In this document: piece by piece, positions 36,440 through 48,794 of the stretch
How positions within the stretch are numbered: position 1 is the stretch's first letter
How the letters are laid out: each line of letters starts with the position of its first letter
Source of the DNA: Cordilura impudica
Lineage: Eukaryota > Arthropoda > Insecta > Diptera > Scathophagidae
Assembly: GCA_963682025.1 (NCBI GenBank)
Contig: OY821519.1
Coordinates: 189,099,253 to 189,163,252, forward strand
Length of the DNA stretch: 64,000 nt
Direction of reading: 5' to 3'
Notes under the pieces: model-generated
Databases searched by the model: none
Told to the model about the DNA's origin: nothing
What the model saw: only the letters and a program-made list of their open reading frames with translations
Program-made: the position numbers and the translations under genes

Positions 36440-37489
36440 TCATATTTTTAATAGAGGAGGTGCCACGCCCACTTATCCCATCCCGCCCAATTTTTATTGG
36501 GCTACTCACATTAATATCTGATGAACTCGTGCAAAATGTCGAGCCTTTCCCAGTTATATGATATTAGATATCTATTTTGCATGGGCGGTGCTACGCCCAC
36601 TGCTTCTATCACGCCCATTTTTTTGTTCGACTAATCACACAAAGAACCTATGGGCTCACGCAAAGCCATAAAGCTCTATCTTTTACAGTACTCCAAATAT
36701 ATGACATTTAATAGTTATTTTGCATGGGGACCTCCACGCCCATTGGTGTGAACCCGCCAATTTTTTGTCTGACTACTCATACTAAGATCTGATGGTGTCG
36801 TGCAAAGTGCCAAAGCTTCCCTCTTTTAGTACACCAGTTATATGATACCATATATTTACTTTGTATGGGCGGTGCCACGCCCAATGCTCCGATCACGCCC
36901 ATTTTTTGTCTAACTAATCATATGAATAACTTATGGGTTCACACAAAGTCCCAAGACTCTCACTATAACAGTACTCCGGATATATGGCATTTTATATTTT
37001 ATTTGTATGTCAGGTGCCACGCCTATTGGTCCGATAGTGCCCATTTTTTGTCCGACTGCTCACATTGATAATAGGTGCCATCAGACAAATTTTAAAAGCT
37101 CTCTCTATCATAGTACTCGAGATATATAACATTGAATTATTACTTGTATGGGAGGTACCACGCCCACTTTTCCGATCCAGCCCATTTCCGGCGCGGTTAC
37201 TAATATTAACAATAGGTGACCTCACACAAATTTGCAAAGCTCTCCCTGTCATGGTACTCAATATATGTATATGATATTAAAAATTTACTTTGTGTGGAAG
37301 GTGCCACGCCCACTAAAAATATTAAAAAAAATATAGCCTATAGCACTTCCCATATCCGCAGTAAGACTCTGTGAAAATTTCAGGAAGATCAGTTGGCTAG
37401 TTACGGAGATTACCCCCTACAAACAAACAAACAAACAAACAAACAAACACACATTACCTCTTTATTATATAAATATATATAAGTATAGA
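36440..37489 (-). mobile_element. Family D Helitron copy with a 142-bp tandem array
   Basis: The minus-strand 5' end is TCTATACTTATATATATTTA at 37489, preceded by A, followed by AATAAAGAGGTAATGTG. Seven ACGCCC anchors (36475, 36593, 36736, 36877, 37019, 37160, 37306) give a period of about 142 bp. The 3' end was not resolved. Short open frames here are repeat by-products. Confidence 0.7.
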
Positions 37490-37635
37490 TTAAAAATTTA
37501 CTTTGTATGATAGTCTATAGCACTTCTTATATCTGCAGTAAGACTCTGTGAAAATTTCAGGAAGATCGGATGAGTAATTACGGAGATTACCTCCTACAAA
37601 ACTACAAACAACCAAACACACATTACCTCTTTATT

Positions 37636-40600
37636 ATATCTGTGGTCACAAGCATTAACCGCCTAAGTCGACAATCATGCTTTCGAGAAAAATAACTTTT
37701 TTATAACCTCCACTCCAGTGTGCAGAGGGTATATATAAGTTTGTCATTCCGTTTGTAATAATTAGAAAAAAAATTTTGGACGCCATAAAATATATATATT
37801 TGTGATCCTTATAACAACCGGAGTTGATATAGCGATGTCCGTCTGTCCGTCTGTCTGTCTGTGGAAATCACGATGGCGACATCAATCGGGCAGCTAGGGT
37901 GCTCGGTGACATAAAAAATGATTCGCTAACATCCTGAAAAGTTTGCTATTTAAAATCGTTCAAATAGGTCGATTAGGGCCCGAGATTTGAATGAAGAACT
38001 AAAAAAAGTCTTGAAAAAATATAATTTTCTACGTTGTTCTTGTCACGATCACGCCCTCAATAGGATAGATAAGGTGATCATTTTTAGTGAGAATAATTCT
38101 CCAAATTCATGGGAAGATTTCTATTTCACAAATCATTAAAATCGGTGGAACAGGGCCAGGGAAATCTCTGAAAAAGTAAAAAAAAAAAATGAAAAATATG
38201 ATGTTTCTATAGTGTTCTTGTTGTTATTCTAAATGTTATATTGTTGTCATAGCTGGACTTGTTGTTTTTGTGGTCGTTGTGGTAATAATATAATAAAAAC
38301 AAACCCTTTGTACATTTTTTTATCAACTCTGGTAGAAAATTTTAAAAGTTTCCATTGTTTTGGCATCACTAAAAAAATTTACTAGATCATTTCTGTCATT
38401 TCCATGAGCCTGCCTGCAAAGTTTCAGATCGATTGGGTCACGGGACAGGGGTTCAAATCGATCCAAAATTTTTTCGACAAGCAGACACTACGATTTAATA
38501 TAAAGGGAGTAAAAATTCACCAGCATCTAAAGCAAATAATGCTAAAATACCTAATTGTTAATAAAAAGAAAACAATATAAATTTAGCAAAAAAAATTTTT
38601 ATGTATTAATTTATTTAAAGAGAAAAACACAAAAATAATGTTTGATGTTGTATTTTTTGTATGTAATATTTACATATACATACATACATATATTAAATAA
38701 TACAAATAATATACATATATTCTATATTCTATATATGTATATCCATAATAACTGCATGTTAGAAATAAATCGGTATATTATTTTATTTACATAAAATTCT
38801 GCAATATTTTGTTGTGGGGAAAATACATTTCTTTTGCATTAACAGAGTGTCACTTCATTTTGCTCAGCGTGACTATACCACAATAGATGGCGCCACAATT
38901 TTTGATTTAATTAGCTTTGCAATAGTTATTTCTATTTTAACATGAATGTCAAATTTTCAAATAGATATTATACATAACAATGTTAAGAGTATACACGGGC
39001 TGGTCTTTTATTTCATACGTTTTTTCATTATTCTTTTACAAATATGAACATAAGTTTGGCATATTAACTTTTTGTTGTCTTTATAAAATAGAGTTACCGA
39101 GTTCATCAATGAGTTTTTTGCTTTCAAAAAAGTTCTACATAGTTATAAAGAATTATTATTCTGCTTTACCTATAAAATATCTGATTGCGATTACATCTAA
39201 TTTTAAAAAATTGTTTATAATTACTAAAGCATTATTATTCACATAAATACAAAATTGCGCTTTTTAAATTTTCCATTCAAATTTAAGAAAATATCAATTC
39301 TAAAAACTGGAATTAAAATTTCCAATTATAAATTAGAAAATATTAACTGAATTTCAGAAAATCATATCAAAACGTCGGAAATAATAATTTTAAATTTAGA
39401 AGACATCAATTGCATCTTTAGTATACATACATATAAATTTTATTCGTTAAACACAAATTGAAATTCCAAAACACACACCAAATATGTTTTCATTTAAAAA
39501 ATGTTTACAAAAAAAAAAAAAAAATATTGGCATTCAGGAGAAATTAATAGCTTTTCAGTAACTTCTTTTAACGATTGTCGAATCGTTAAAAAAGAAAAGC
39601 AAAATTATCAGTAAAATTTTTAAACGATATTCGCTATTGTTAAAGTCAGCTGTTGTTGTTATCTAAACGACAACCATTTTTGTGTGTTTTATCCAATCGA
39701 TAAAAACTTAAATTTTTAGGTTGAAATGTCGTCATACATAAATAAAAATCATAAAATAGTGAAAATATTTTGCTTCTATTAAAAAACTTTTTTATATAAA
39801 TAAAAAAATTAAATAGCATATTCAATTCATTATTTCATTTTCAAATAAATAAACAGAAATATTAGTAAAAAAAATTAGAGATATTAAACAAAAACATAAA
39901 ATCATCCTGTCAAACACGGAGTTATGTGTTTTTTTCTATTCTTCTTTGTGTTTTTCGCTTATTTTAACAGAGATGCCACTCGTTTACAATTTAAATAAAT
40001 AGAAAAATAGATTTGTCGACTGTCGTTAAGATGTATGTACTTAGTGAATCACTTAATCCTTAGTGCAAACAACAATAGCTGTCGATATATTTTGCGATTT
40101 TCGGATCGTTGAAATTTACAGAATCGGACTACGGAAAACATTAATTTAAATTCAATGAATTTTAGAAAACGTCAAATGATATTTAAGAATTGCGAACATA
40201 AAAACTGTTACATAAATAAACGCAATTTGATGAGAATGTTATTTTTATATATAAATTTTCACAAATTTTTTTGGATGAAAATTTGAAGTTTTTCAGAGAA
40301 TAAAGAGAACAAATTGTTTTATTTAAAATGTTTGGGACATTTGGTTTTTTGCGTTTGGCATCCCTAATTTGAACATTTATTATTATAAATTTATTCTCTA
40401 TGTTTTCCAAATATGGCAATATTTTAATAAAAAAATTGAGATAGTTTTTTTTTTTGGTTATTATTTTGTTACTCCATCCGACCTATATGGCCGCAATGAA
40501 GAAATATTTGGCCAGTTAAAAGAAACTATACAGCCATCTCCAATTAGCACGATTTAATGCATATAGCCACCCTACACAACCATTACCTTTGCAATGGAGG

Positions 40601-41104
40601 TTAGGGCGAGCTATTTAATAAGCAAAAACTAAATTAAACGAGAAGTTATGTCATATAACCGGAAACGCATGCATATAGGTATATAACCTAAATGCATGCC
40701 GATCAGAAACCACGATGACCAAAAAGCAAACACCGAAATAAATCCGAAATAATAGAGAAGACGAAAACCAACCCAAAGAATTTGCTGAAATAATTTGGTA
40801 TTAAGTTTAACAAATTGTTTACTTTTTCATTTACATTTATTATCAAGACTCAAACCGAGGTGGAGGGTATCAAAGATTCGGCACAGCCGAATTTAACACT
40901 CTTACTTGTTATATATGTAAATGTAATGGGGCTTCATTACGACTTAGGTCAGTATGTTTTCATTAATAACTTTTTAAAAAACAGTCTTAGAGAAATGGGG
41001 ATTTCACGCATATATAAAGCGTTGTTAGTAGAATATGATAGCAGCTATAACTCAAATCGTTGTTAAGTCGACTAAGGCGGTTATCGCTTTTGATTACAGA
41101 TATT
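37636..41104. mobile_element. TIR element split by a family C insertion
   Basis: ATATCTGTGGTCACAAGC then ATTAACCGCCTAAGTCGAC at the left mirrors GTCGACTAAGGCGGTTATCG ... TTACAGATAT at the right, TIRs of about 45 bp with substitutions. Native sequence is only about 250 bp (37636-37695 and 40911-41104). Confidence 0.65.
37696..40910 (-). mobile_element. Family C Helentron-like element, full length 3.2 kb
   Basis: It is collinear in reverse with 51749-54982. On the plus strand the left end is the 3' hairpin block (CTCCACTCCAGTGTGCAGAG GGTATATAT) and the right end is the 5' tip (GGCACAGCCGAATTTAACAC TCTTACTTGTT). GATACCCTCCACC near the 5' tip recurs inverted at the 3' tip. An open frame at 38980-39246 (MLRVYTGWSFISYVFSLFFY...) is shared with the other full copy, but in opposite orientation to the element. 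No Rep/helicase. Confidence 0.9.
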
Positions 41105-41114
41105 AAAGTATAGA

Positions 41115-41939
41115 TTTTGATAAAATGTTATTATTTACTATAAAAATAAAAAAATCTTATTTTCGATATTTATCACTTTAATGATTGAGTTTGAAAATAT
41201 TCAGGCTCAATATCAAATGTTTTTACTTTAAATAAATCAAAAACATTTGTTTCAAAAATTGATCTATATTCTGCATGGCAGGTTATATAGCTGTTTCGTG
41301 AAGAGTCCCCAACCCTCATCAGTAACCAAAAGCAGTAGATCGTTTGTTTGGTAAAAAGTTAAATTCATATACATTTGCTGAAAACAACCATAACCGTATT
41401 ACACAAATGAATAATGTATAAAGAAAGTATTGCAAAATGGTTTTGTACCCCCTGAGGCATTTTTATACCTCGATAAAATAAATTTGATACAAAACGAAAA
41501 TGGTGTTTATCATAATTATAGAGCAAATGTTAAGGCAGTTAACTGTAATGAAGCTATTTATCCCTCGAATATTAGACACGATACTAGTATTGCAAACAGA
41601 GATATTTGTAGATCAAATAGATCGAAAACCAAAATATTTTGGTGTTTAACTTAATACTCAGTTAAACTTTTTTGTTTCTTTTTTTTTTTTTACTTTTTGA
41701 CCACAGTTTTAACATCTGCCAATATAAATATGATGTTTTTAAACAATTTCTTCATCACAATTAAGCTTTAAAAATAATATATTCTTTATTTAAAGTATGT
41801 ACGTCATTAAAACATTTATTAAAAAAAAAATGAATAACTTTAGTATACTCGAGAGCTTAAATGTTGTGAATTAATAAACGAAAAAAAAATTATCAATAAC
41901 ATCTTAACTATCATAATTATTAATTGAGCTGGAGTATTA
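41115..41939. other. No gene seen
   Basis: AT-rich sequence. A 74-codon frame at 41430 (MQNGFVPPEAFLYLDKINLI...) has no motif I recognise and no counterpart in the window. Confidence 0.45.
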
Positions 41940-42490
41940 ACGATAACCATGTTTGTAAAAGTTGCGACTTATATTTGGCGTCAGTGTCCTGGTAAAACCT
42001 CAAATCTTCTCAGCACTTTGCAATAAATTGATTTTCAATATGTCTAAATATACATTTTTGTCTATTGTGGCATCAATATATTCTAAGTTTCCTCCACCGT
42101 GCTCGACGCTGCCACGTAGATTTTTTGGTTGCACTTTCGTATTTGGTTTAACACAAAGCTATAAGTTACCGTCAGACTCAAAAAAGCCGAATTTGTTTTT
42201 ACCAGCAATGATAACAGTATTCTAGAAGGTTTAATCCTTGTCAACATGGTCATAGGCCGCTAAACGGTTTGTTCCGAGGAGTTTGTCCATGGAAAGTACT
42301 ACTGCGAACTATTCTTCATACGTTTTAGGGTTGCATGTCTTTCCAAGCATTGTTTCTGCTTCTTTCGCCAAAAATGTGCGCTTAAATTGGGAAGCATTGT
42401 ATCATATGGTAAATTAAACGTTTTCGCCAATATGTTTTTCTACCTCAATTTAAAGTTGACGGTTTCAATTGATGTTCGACGACACACAGT
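41940..42490 (-). pseudogene. Tc1-like transposase relic
   Basis: Reading the minus strand in pieces gives GKNKFGFFESDG (first aspartate region), a YSFVLNQIRKCNQK stretch, then blocks matching the HIENQFIAKC and FYQDTDAKYKSQLLQTWL parts of Tc1 transposases, with the second aspartate in QDTDAK. Stops and frameshifts separate the blocks. The terminal repeats were not found. Confidence 0.7.
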
Positions 42491-42637
42491 AAAAATATAA
42501 CTGACTATCACTTTCACTATCAATACTCGTAGCATTCCTTGCACAATGCTGATAACTGACAAAGAATGGTTTATTGATTGGGCTATACACCGAAAAAATA
42601 TTTTTGTAGGAAAAAAATTGTTAATTAATTTTTTTTT

Positions 42638-43012
42638 GATGTGTAAACATCTATACGCGCAGGGGGGTAAATTTCTATTTCACAATACAATCACAAAAAC
42701 AGCGTAACTCATATCGGTGTGAGCTGAAGCAGATAACGCTGTGTGACTTATGATTGTATTGGTGAAAAAATTATGATATAAAATTGTTTTTTTATGCCAC
42801 TTTTTTAAAAGCGTCATCTATGTATCACTTATATACATTTATATTAGGATATTTTTAACGTTTTACAGCAAACGGTTGTTGAATTAGCTGAAACAGTTTT
42901 TGCTATAAGTGATACATATATGCCGCTTTCTGTTTGATTTCAAAAAATGACATAAAAAAATCTTTAATTACCAGATGTTTACACATCTTCCTTGTGATCG
43001 GACTCAAATGAT
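42638..43012 (-). mobile_element. Short relative of the minisatellite element (copy 3)
   Basis: In reverse it has the same 5' end (TCATTTGAGTCCGATCACAA, GATGTGTAAACATCT) and the same 3' 150 bp including the CAATACAATCA hairpin and terminal TAGATGTTTACACATC. Its interior has no 21-bp array. It carries instead an unrelated segment with the inverted pair TATGTATCACTTATA / TATAAGTGATACATA. 375 bp. Confidence 0.85.
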
Positions 43013-43924
43013 TTTTTTTTGTATTTACTCCAAACAAACCATGACGAGTTTCAAAAACAGGCATTTCGTAGAGTTATGTGCACTTGTTTTTGTTTCGACA
43101 ATATTTAACTTAACTTGAAATTTGAAGGAACTTGTAGTCTTTGTTTAACTTAGATGCAAACTACTATCTTACTTTGGCCATTATTTTTTCCATCGTTTTT
43201 GAAAATCTAAGAATATTTCTCTGATATCTTTAATCATATATAAATAGCAAGCATATTAAAGTCAAGTGTCTACAAACAATATTATCAGCTACATCAACCT
43301 AATTTCATATACGAGTATAAAAGTATAAACTCACAAGAAAGGGAATTCGAGTGCTTGATAAGAGTACAAAGCATTAATGTGATGGAGGAAAGAGCTGAGA
43401 ATCAGTATTGGTATAAATTGTCAGCAGAATATTAATATCGTTGATAAGGAAATATTTTTCAAGAGATAATCTTTAAAGAAATATATAAGTTCCAACATTT
43501 ATCTTGGGATCATGCAATAATAAACTGATTGTGCAGGGGGTTAAATTTAAATTATTTCATAGACACAGAACTGGGATTATTTTATCTATTAAGTGAAAGT
43601 ATCAAAATGTTTTTAGAAGATTTATCTGTCAATCTTTGATTTGATGTGTCCCTCAAAAAGCAAATAAGGTAATCTGAATTTAAATTGTAAAAAAGAAGTA
43701 CATATATGAAATTAATCAAGAAGAACCAAAATAAGAATGTTCAACACTTGCATAAAAACGGTACTTTTCTATGGAATAGAATAAATTTTTATAATTATTT
43801 ATATTAATTATGTGTGATATGAATATAATAAAATAAAAAAGTAAAAGAAGTAACGATGACATAAATAAAATAATATTAGTACAATGACGATGTAATCCTT
43901 GTGTTCATTAAATTCAGTTTAGCG
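43013..43924. other. No gene seen
   Basis: AT-rich sequence without motifs I recognise; it may include decayed gypsy flanking sequence or an LTR, but I found no LTR pair. Confidence 0.4.
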
Positions 43925-44620
43925 TGAGCTGAAAATTAAGTACACGATGTCACCAATTTTGTATTTTGTCACCTCTTTACGAGTTTTATCAAAAGATCTT
44001 TTGTTGAATTTGTGCTTCCAAAATCTTTTCTCTTACCAGCCTCTTGCTTTTTCTCGCTGAGCACAAAATGTTTCTATCAATTCCTCTTGCAATATTTGAA
44101 TTATTCGTCGTACCTCATGAGAGGTAATATTTACAACTCGATGATATATTGAATTTATACATCTTCGTCCTCCATTCATGAATTTGTAAAATTTTTCAGA
44201 TACATTTACGAATCGATTAGCAACGCTTTAAACTTGTCAGTTTCCTCTTGAAATGCCTGTTGTAGTTCGCAAGTGTCGGATTCTGTTTGCATCACAACGC
44301 TGTTTAAAATCAGATAAATTAAATGCCTCTATCTGCTATAAGCCATTCTGGAGAACCGAAAGTTTTCACGATGATATCAAAGCGATTCAGAACTTCGCTA
44401 ACTGCAGTAGTTTTAGTAGGAAATATCCCAGTAAATTTTGAAAACATATCTACTAATACAAGAATATAATTATATCCTTTCGTTGTCGCCCACAATGGTC
44501 CAATGTGATCCATATGATGTGTAACTTACGGCAATTCATCTTTTGGACTTGTATTTAGCTTACCTTTTTGTTTTCCTCTGTTACGATTTAAAATAATACA
44601 CTCAAGACAACTTTGGATGC
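43925..44620 (-). pseudogene. Ty3/gypsy integrase remnant
   Basis: An intact stretch at 44319-44513 encodes the integrase core: DHIGPLWATTKGYNY, LVLVDMFSKF and GSPEWLIADRG, containing two of the catalytic acidic residues. A cysteine pair from the zinc-binding segment is seen just upstream (44570-44620), and a C-terminal arm with the KIGDIV motif downstream (to about 43950), in broken frames. The gene has several stops and shifts and is inactive. Confidence 0.8.
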
Positions 44621-44833
44621 ATTTACTTGCCTCGTAATTTAGCGTGTCAAAAAATAATCTATTTCCGCAAATATTTTGGTCTTCTCAACCCTAGTGTTCG
44701 TTCTCATGAAGAATTCGAAATAACCATCAGCTCACGTCCCTCAGTGTACTGCATTAAAACTCTATTTTTTTGACAAATTAGTCTCGAAATTCCTGGTTAC
44801 TAAGTATGCAATTCGTTCGTTTTAATATTGATT

Positions 44834-45060
44834 CTACCAACATGGCTGGGAAGTCCGCGCATTCGTGTTCACTTGATCGAAAGTATTCCATACGAAAGTA
44901 TCCAGCCAATCCCAATCCTTATCCGTCTTTGGTCCAGGAAACTCCTTAACAGCATTCACCTTAAATAGGTACTTTTGTGAACTAGAGATTATATGACCTA
45001 AATAATCCACTGAAACTTCTTCCAATTAATTTCAGAGCTATTTTTATAGCAGCCTCCATT
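44834..45060 (-). pseudogene. Ty3/gypsy reverse transcriptase remnant
   Basis: VDYLGHIIS is the diagnostic motif near the end of gypsy reverse transcriptases, followed by VNAVKEFPGPKT. It lies upstream of the integrase on the same strand, as expected for pol order. Most of the polymerase and all of the protease are missing. Confidence 0.65.
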
Positions 45061-45109
45061 AAAATGCAGTTCCTAGCGCCATAATCTTCTTCTCCGGATG
45101 TGTAACACT

Positions 45110-45640
45110 TAATTTTTCTTTGACTGAATGTTCAATGGTCATTTCGCTATTAACAGATTCATCGATGACACTATCGACAACATATGCGATTGTTGCAGCA
45201 TCTTCAAGTCCAATTCACGATTGCCGTATAGATGCTCGTGCCACGATTCATTTAAGCTAATCTCGACCCTGAAATGACTAATCAGAGCCTGGTTAAACTC
45301 TACCCATGTGTTGCATCGTTGTAACTGTTTCCTGACAATGAGGCCATTTTACTCGTTGTCCACAGGCATATCATTTTCACTAGAAAATGTTCCGACACTG
45401 CCTTCTGCATCTTTGAATGACAATAGTGCCCATTTGCATTGCGCTAACGTCTGGTACATAACATGCATTTTGCTGTAAGACAACACTTGTTACAATCGAC
45501 TGCTGTACAACATCTGCCTCTGCATCAATATACTTGCTTTCATCACCTTCACTACATACGAGGTTCATTAGCCGCTGCGTTTCAGCGCTTTAATTATTCT
45601 CAAATTTGACCAATGGTCTTTCTATCCACATCAGATAAAC
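45110..45640 (-). pseudogene. Gag-like remnant of the same gypsy element
   Basis: The minus strand has a stretch around 45240-45330 with TWVEFNQALISHFR-type text, resembling the core of gypsy gag proteins. It lies upstream of the RT fragment. Frames are broken and the open frame at 45380-45568 is unrecognised. Assignment rests mainly on position. Confidence 0.4.
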
Positions 45641-45806
45641 TTTTCATCTTAATTCTTAATTTCTTTTTATATTTTGGAATCTAGAAATCTTAGGTTAAAC
45701 TCCTTAAATTGTGAGCTGAATACACTCGTATGCTTTATTCAAATATTTATTCAAACTGAAACTATTTTCGGAATTTATTTTTTAATATATGAAGATTTAA
45801 AAAAAA

Positions 45807-48293
45807 AATCATGTGAGTCCGATCACAAGGGAGATGTGTAAACATCTAGTAATTAAAGAAAACATCAACATCATATTTTCCAGTGCATAAAAAATAAGTC
45901 GATTATGCTGTTTTCTGAAATTCAATTGATGTTTTCTGAAATGCAATTGATGTTTTCTGAAATTCAATTGATGTTTTCTGAAATACAATTAATGTTTTCA
46001 GCAATTCAAATGATGCTTTTTGAAATTCTATTGATGTTTTCTGAAATACAGTTAATGTTCTCAGCAATTCAAATAATGCTTTTTGAAATTCAATTGATGT
46101 TTTCTGAAATTCTATTTATGTTTTCTGAAATTCAAATGATGTTTTCTGAAATACAATTGATGTTTTCTGAAATACAATTGATGTTTTCTGAAATTCTATT
46201 GATGTTTTCTGAAATTCAATTGAAGTTTTCTGAAACTCGAATGATGTTTTCTGAAATTATATTGATGTTTTCTGAAATTCTATTTATGTTTTCTGAAATT
46301 CAAATGATGTTTTCTGAAACTCGAATGATGTATTCTGAAATAATATTGATGTTTTCTGAAATTCTATTTATGTTTTCTGAAATTCAATTGATGTTTTCTG
46401 AAATACAATTGATGTTTTCTGAAATACAATTGATGTTTTCTGAAATTCAATTGATGTTTTCTGAAATTATATTTATGTTTTTTGAAATTCAAATGATGTT
46501 TTCTGAAATACAATTGATGTTTTCTGAAATATAATTGATGTTTTCTGAAATTCTATTGATATTTTCTGAAGTTCAACTGATGTTTTCTGAAATTATATTG
46601 ATGTTTTCTGAAATTATATTGATGTTTTCTGAAAATCTATTTATGTTTTCTGAAATTATATTGATGTTTTCTGAAATTCTATTTATGTTTTCTGAAATTC
46701 AAGTGATGTTTTCTGAAATTCTATTGATGTTTTCTGAAATTCAATTGATGTTTTCTGAAACTCGAATGATGTTTTCTGAAATTATATTGATGTTTTCTGA
46801 AATTCTATTTATGTTTTCTGATATTCAAATGATGTTTTCTGAAACTCGAATGATGTTTTCTGAAATTATATTGATGTTTTCTGAAATTCTATTTATGTTT
46901 TGTGAAATTCAAAAATTGTTTTCTGAAATTATATTGATGGTTTCTGAAATACAATTGATGTTTTCTGAAATGCAATTGATGTTTTCTGAAATTCAATTGA
47001 TGTTTTCTGAAATACAATTAATGTTTTCAGCAATTCAAATGATGCTTTTTGAAATTCAATTGATGTTTTCTGAAATTCTATTTATGTTTTCTGAAATGCA
47101 AATGATGTTTTCTGAAATACAGTTGATGTTTTCTGAAATTCTATTTATGTTTTCTGAAATTCAAATGATGTTTTCTGAAACTCGAATGATGTTTTCTGAA
47201 ATTATGTTGATGTTTTCTGAAATTCTATTTATGTTTTCTGAAATTCAATTGATGTTTTCTGAAATACAACTGATGTTTTCTGAAATACAATTGATGTTTT
47301 CTGAAATTCTATTGATGTTTTCTGAAATTCTATTTATGTTTTCTGAAATTCAAATCATGTTTTCTGAAATACAATTGATGTTTTCTGAAATACAATTGAT
47401 GTTTTCTGAAATTCTATTGATGTTTTCTGAAATTCAATTGATGTTTTCTGAAACTCGAATGATGTTTTCTGAAATTATATTGATGTTTTCTGAAATTCTA
47501 TTTATGTTTTCTGAAATTCAAATGATGTTTTCTGAAACTCGAATGATGTTTTCTGAAATTATATTGATGTCTTCTGAAATTCTATTTATGTTTTCTGAAA
47601 TTCAAATGATGTTTTCTGAAATTATATTGATGGTTTCTGAAATACAATTGATGTTTTCTGAAATTCTATTGATGCTTTCTGAAATTCAAATGATGGTTTC
47701 TGAAATTATGTTGATGTTTTCTGAAATTCTATTTATGTTTTCTGAAATTCAAATGATGTTTTCTGAAATTATATTGATGGTTTCTGAAATACAATTGATG
47801 TTTTCTGAAATTCTATTGATGCTTTCTGAAATTCAATTGATGTTTTCTGAAACTCGAATGATGTTTTCTGAAATTCTATTTATGTTTTTTGAAATCCAAA
47901 TGATGTATTCTGAAATTATATTGATGGTTTCTGAAATACAGTTGATGTTTTCTGAAATTCTATTGATGTTTTCTGAAATTCAATTGATGTTTTCTGAAAC
48001 TCGAATGATGTTTTCTGAAATTATGTTGATGTTTTCTGAAATTCTATTTATATTTTCTGAAATTCAAGTGATGTTGTCTGAAATTCTATTGATGTTTTCT
48101 GAAATTAAATTGATGTTTTTTGAAAGACAATTGGAAAATGTTTAGAAAAGTACATATCATAATTTTTTCACCAATACAATCATAAGTCAAACAGCGTTCT
48201 CTGCTTCAGCTCACACCGATATGAGTTACGCTGTTTTTGTGATTGTATTGTGAAATAGAAATTTACCCCCCTGCGCGTATAGATGTTTACACA
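45807..48293 (+). mobile_element. Minisatellite-bearing non-autonomous element, copy 2
   Basis: Same ends as copy 1: TCATGTGAGTCCGATCACAA at the left, the GATGTGTAAACATCTA motif about 25 bp in, the 3' hairpin, and the tip TATAGATGTTTACACA at 48293, where the last two bases differ. It has landed next to the gag-like end of the gypsy remnant. At 2.49 kb it is longer than copy 1 only because its array has more units. Confidence 0.85.
45905..48145 (+). repeat. 21-bp coding minisatellite, about 107 units
   Basis: Same MFSEI-x-x heptad as at 6349, in one register over 2.2 kb. A stop (TAA, 46532-46534) in a GAAATATAATTG unit splits it into 209 and 536 residues; the identical stop unit is in copy 1. 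The frame ends with the same ERQLENV. Blocks seen once in copy 1 are present twice here (for example the run beginning MQLMFSEIQLMFSAIQMM near 46970), whereas the 147-bp seven-unit block is repeated less often. The arrays have therefore expanded by different internal duplications since they diverged. Confidence 0.95.
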
Positions 48294-48381
48294 ACTTCGG
48301 AAATAAAATGATATATTAAAAACTTAAGTAAAACAAGTAAAAATAACATACAAGTAAAATAATAATGGAATAATATCACAC

Positions 48382-48794
48382 ATATCGCACCTGTACCTCT
48401 AAAGTGAGTCAACTCAAAATTTACAAATTTTCAGAAGAGGCAAAAAACGATTTTTTTTTTAATATTTAGTATAAAATTTAAAAACAGTTGTTTCGTTGTA
48501 AAGAATTGCGAATAATAAGTATACAACAGTAGTTGTTTTTGCTATTTTTTCAGTGATCATCAAAAATAACAACTTTTTTGGGTTCAACTCAAAATATGTC
48601 TTTTTAGTGGATTCTAAAGAAGCTACTCTTATAACACAAATAGGGTTACAACTGTATTTTTTTTGCGAAAGACTAGAAAAATCGATGTAAGATTTTTACA
48701 GTGCATAGATATAACCACTGTGTATCGTTTTCTTGCAAAAAGTGAAATTTGAAAAATTTTGAGTTGACTCACTTTAGAGGTACAGTTGCGATAT
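48382..48794. mobile_element. TIR element (MITE), 413 bp
   Basis: The left end ATATCGCACCTGTACCTCTA and the inverted right end ATATCGCAACTGTACCTCTA continue as AAGTGAGTCAACTCAAAATT, giving TIRs of about 41 bp with one mismatch. No coding. The outermost ATAT may be the target. 48795-49670 shows no gene. Confidence 0.85.

Larger units (their letters stand above)
37490..41114 (-). mobile_element. Third family D Helitron fragment, split
   Basis: Family D sequence runs from 37490 to about 37635 (GATTACCTCC, CATTACCTCTTTATTAT) and its TCTATACTTTAATA 5' tip is found 3.5 kb away at 41101-41114. The gap is filled by a TIR element which itself contains a family C element. Confidence 0.6.

Noticed and set aside
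35858..37274. Open frames on both strands in the ACGCCCAC repeat region
   Set aside because: They are produced by the 142-bp tandem array; no unit keeps the same frame.
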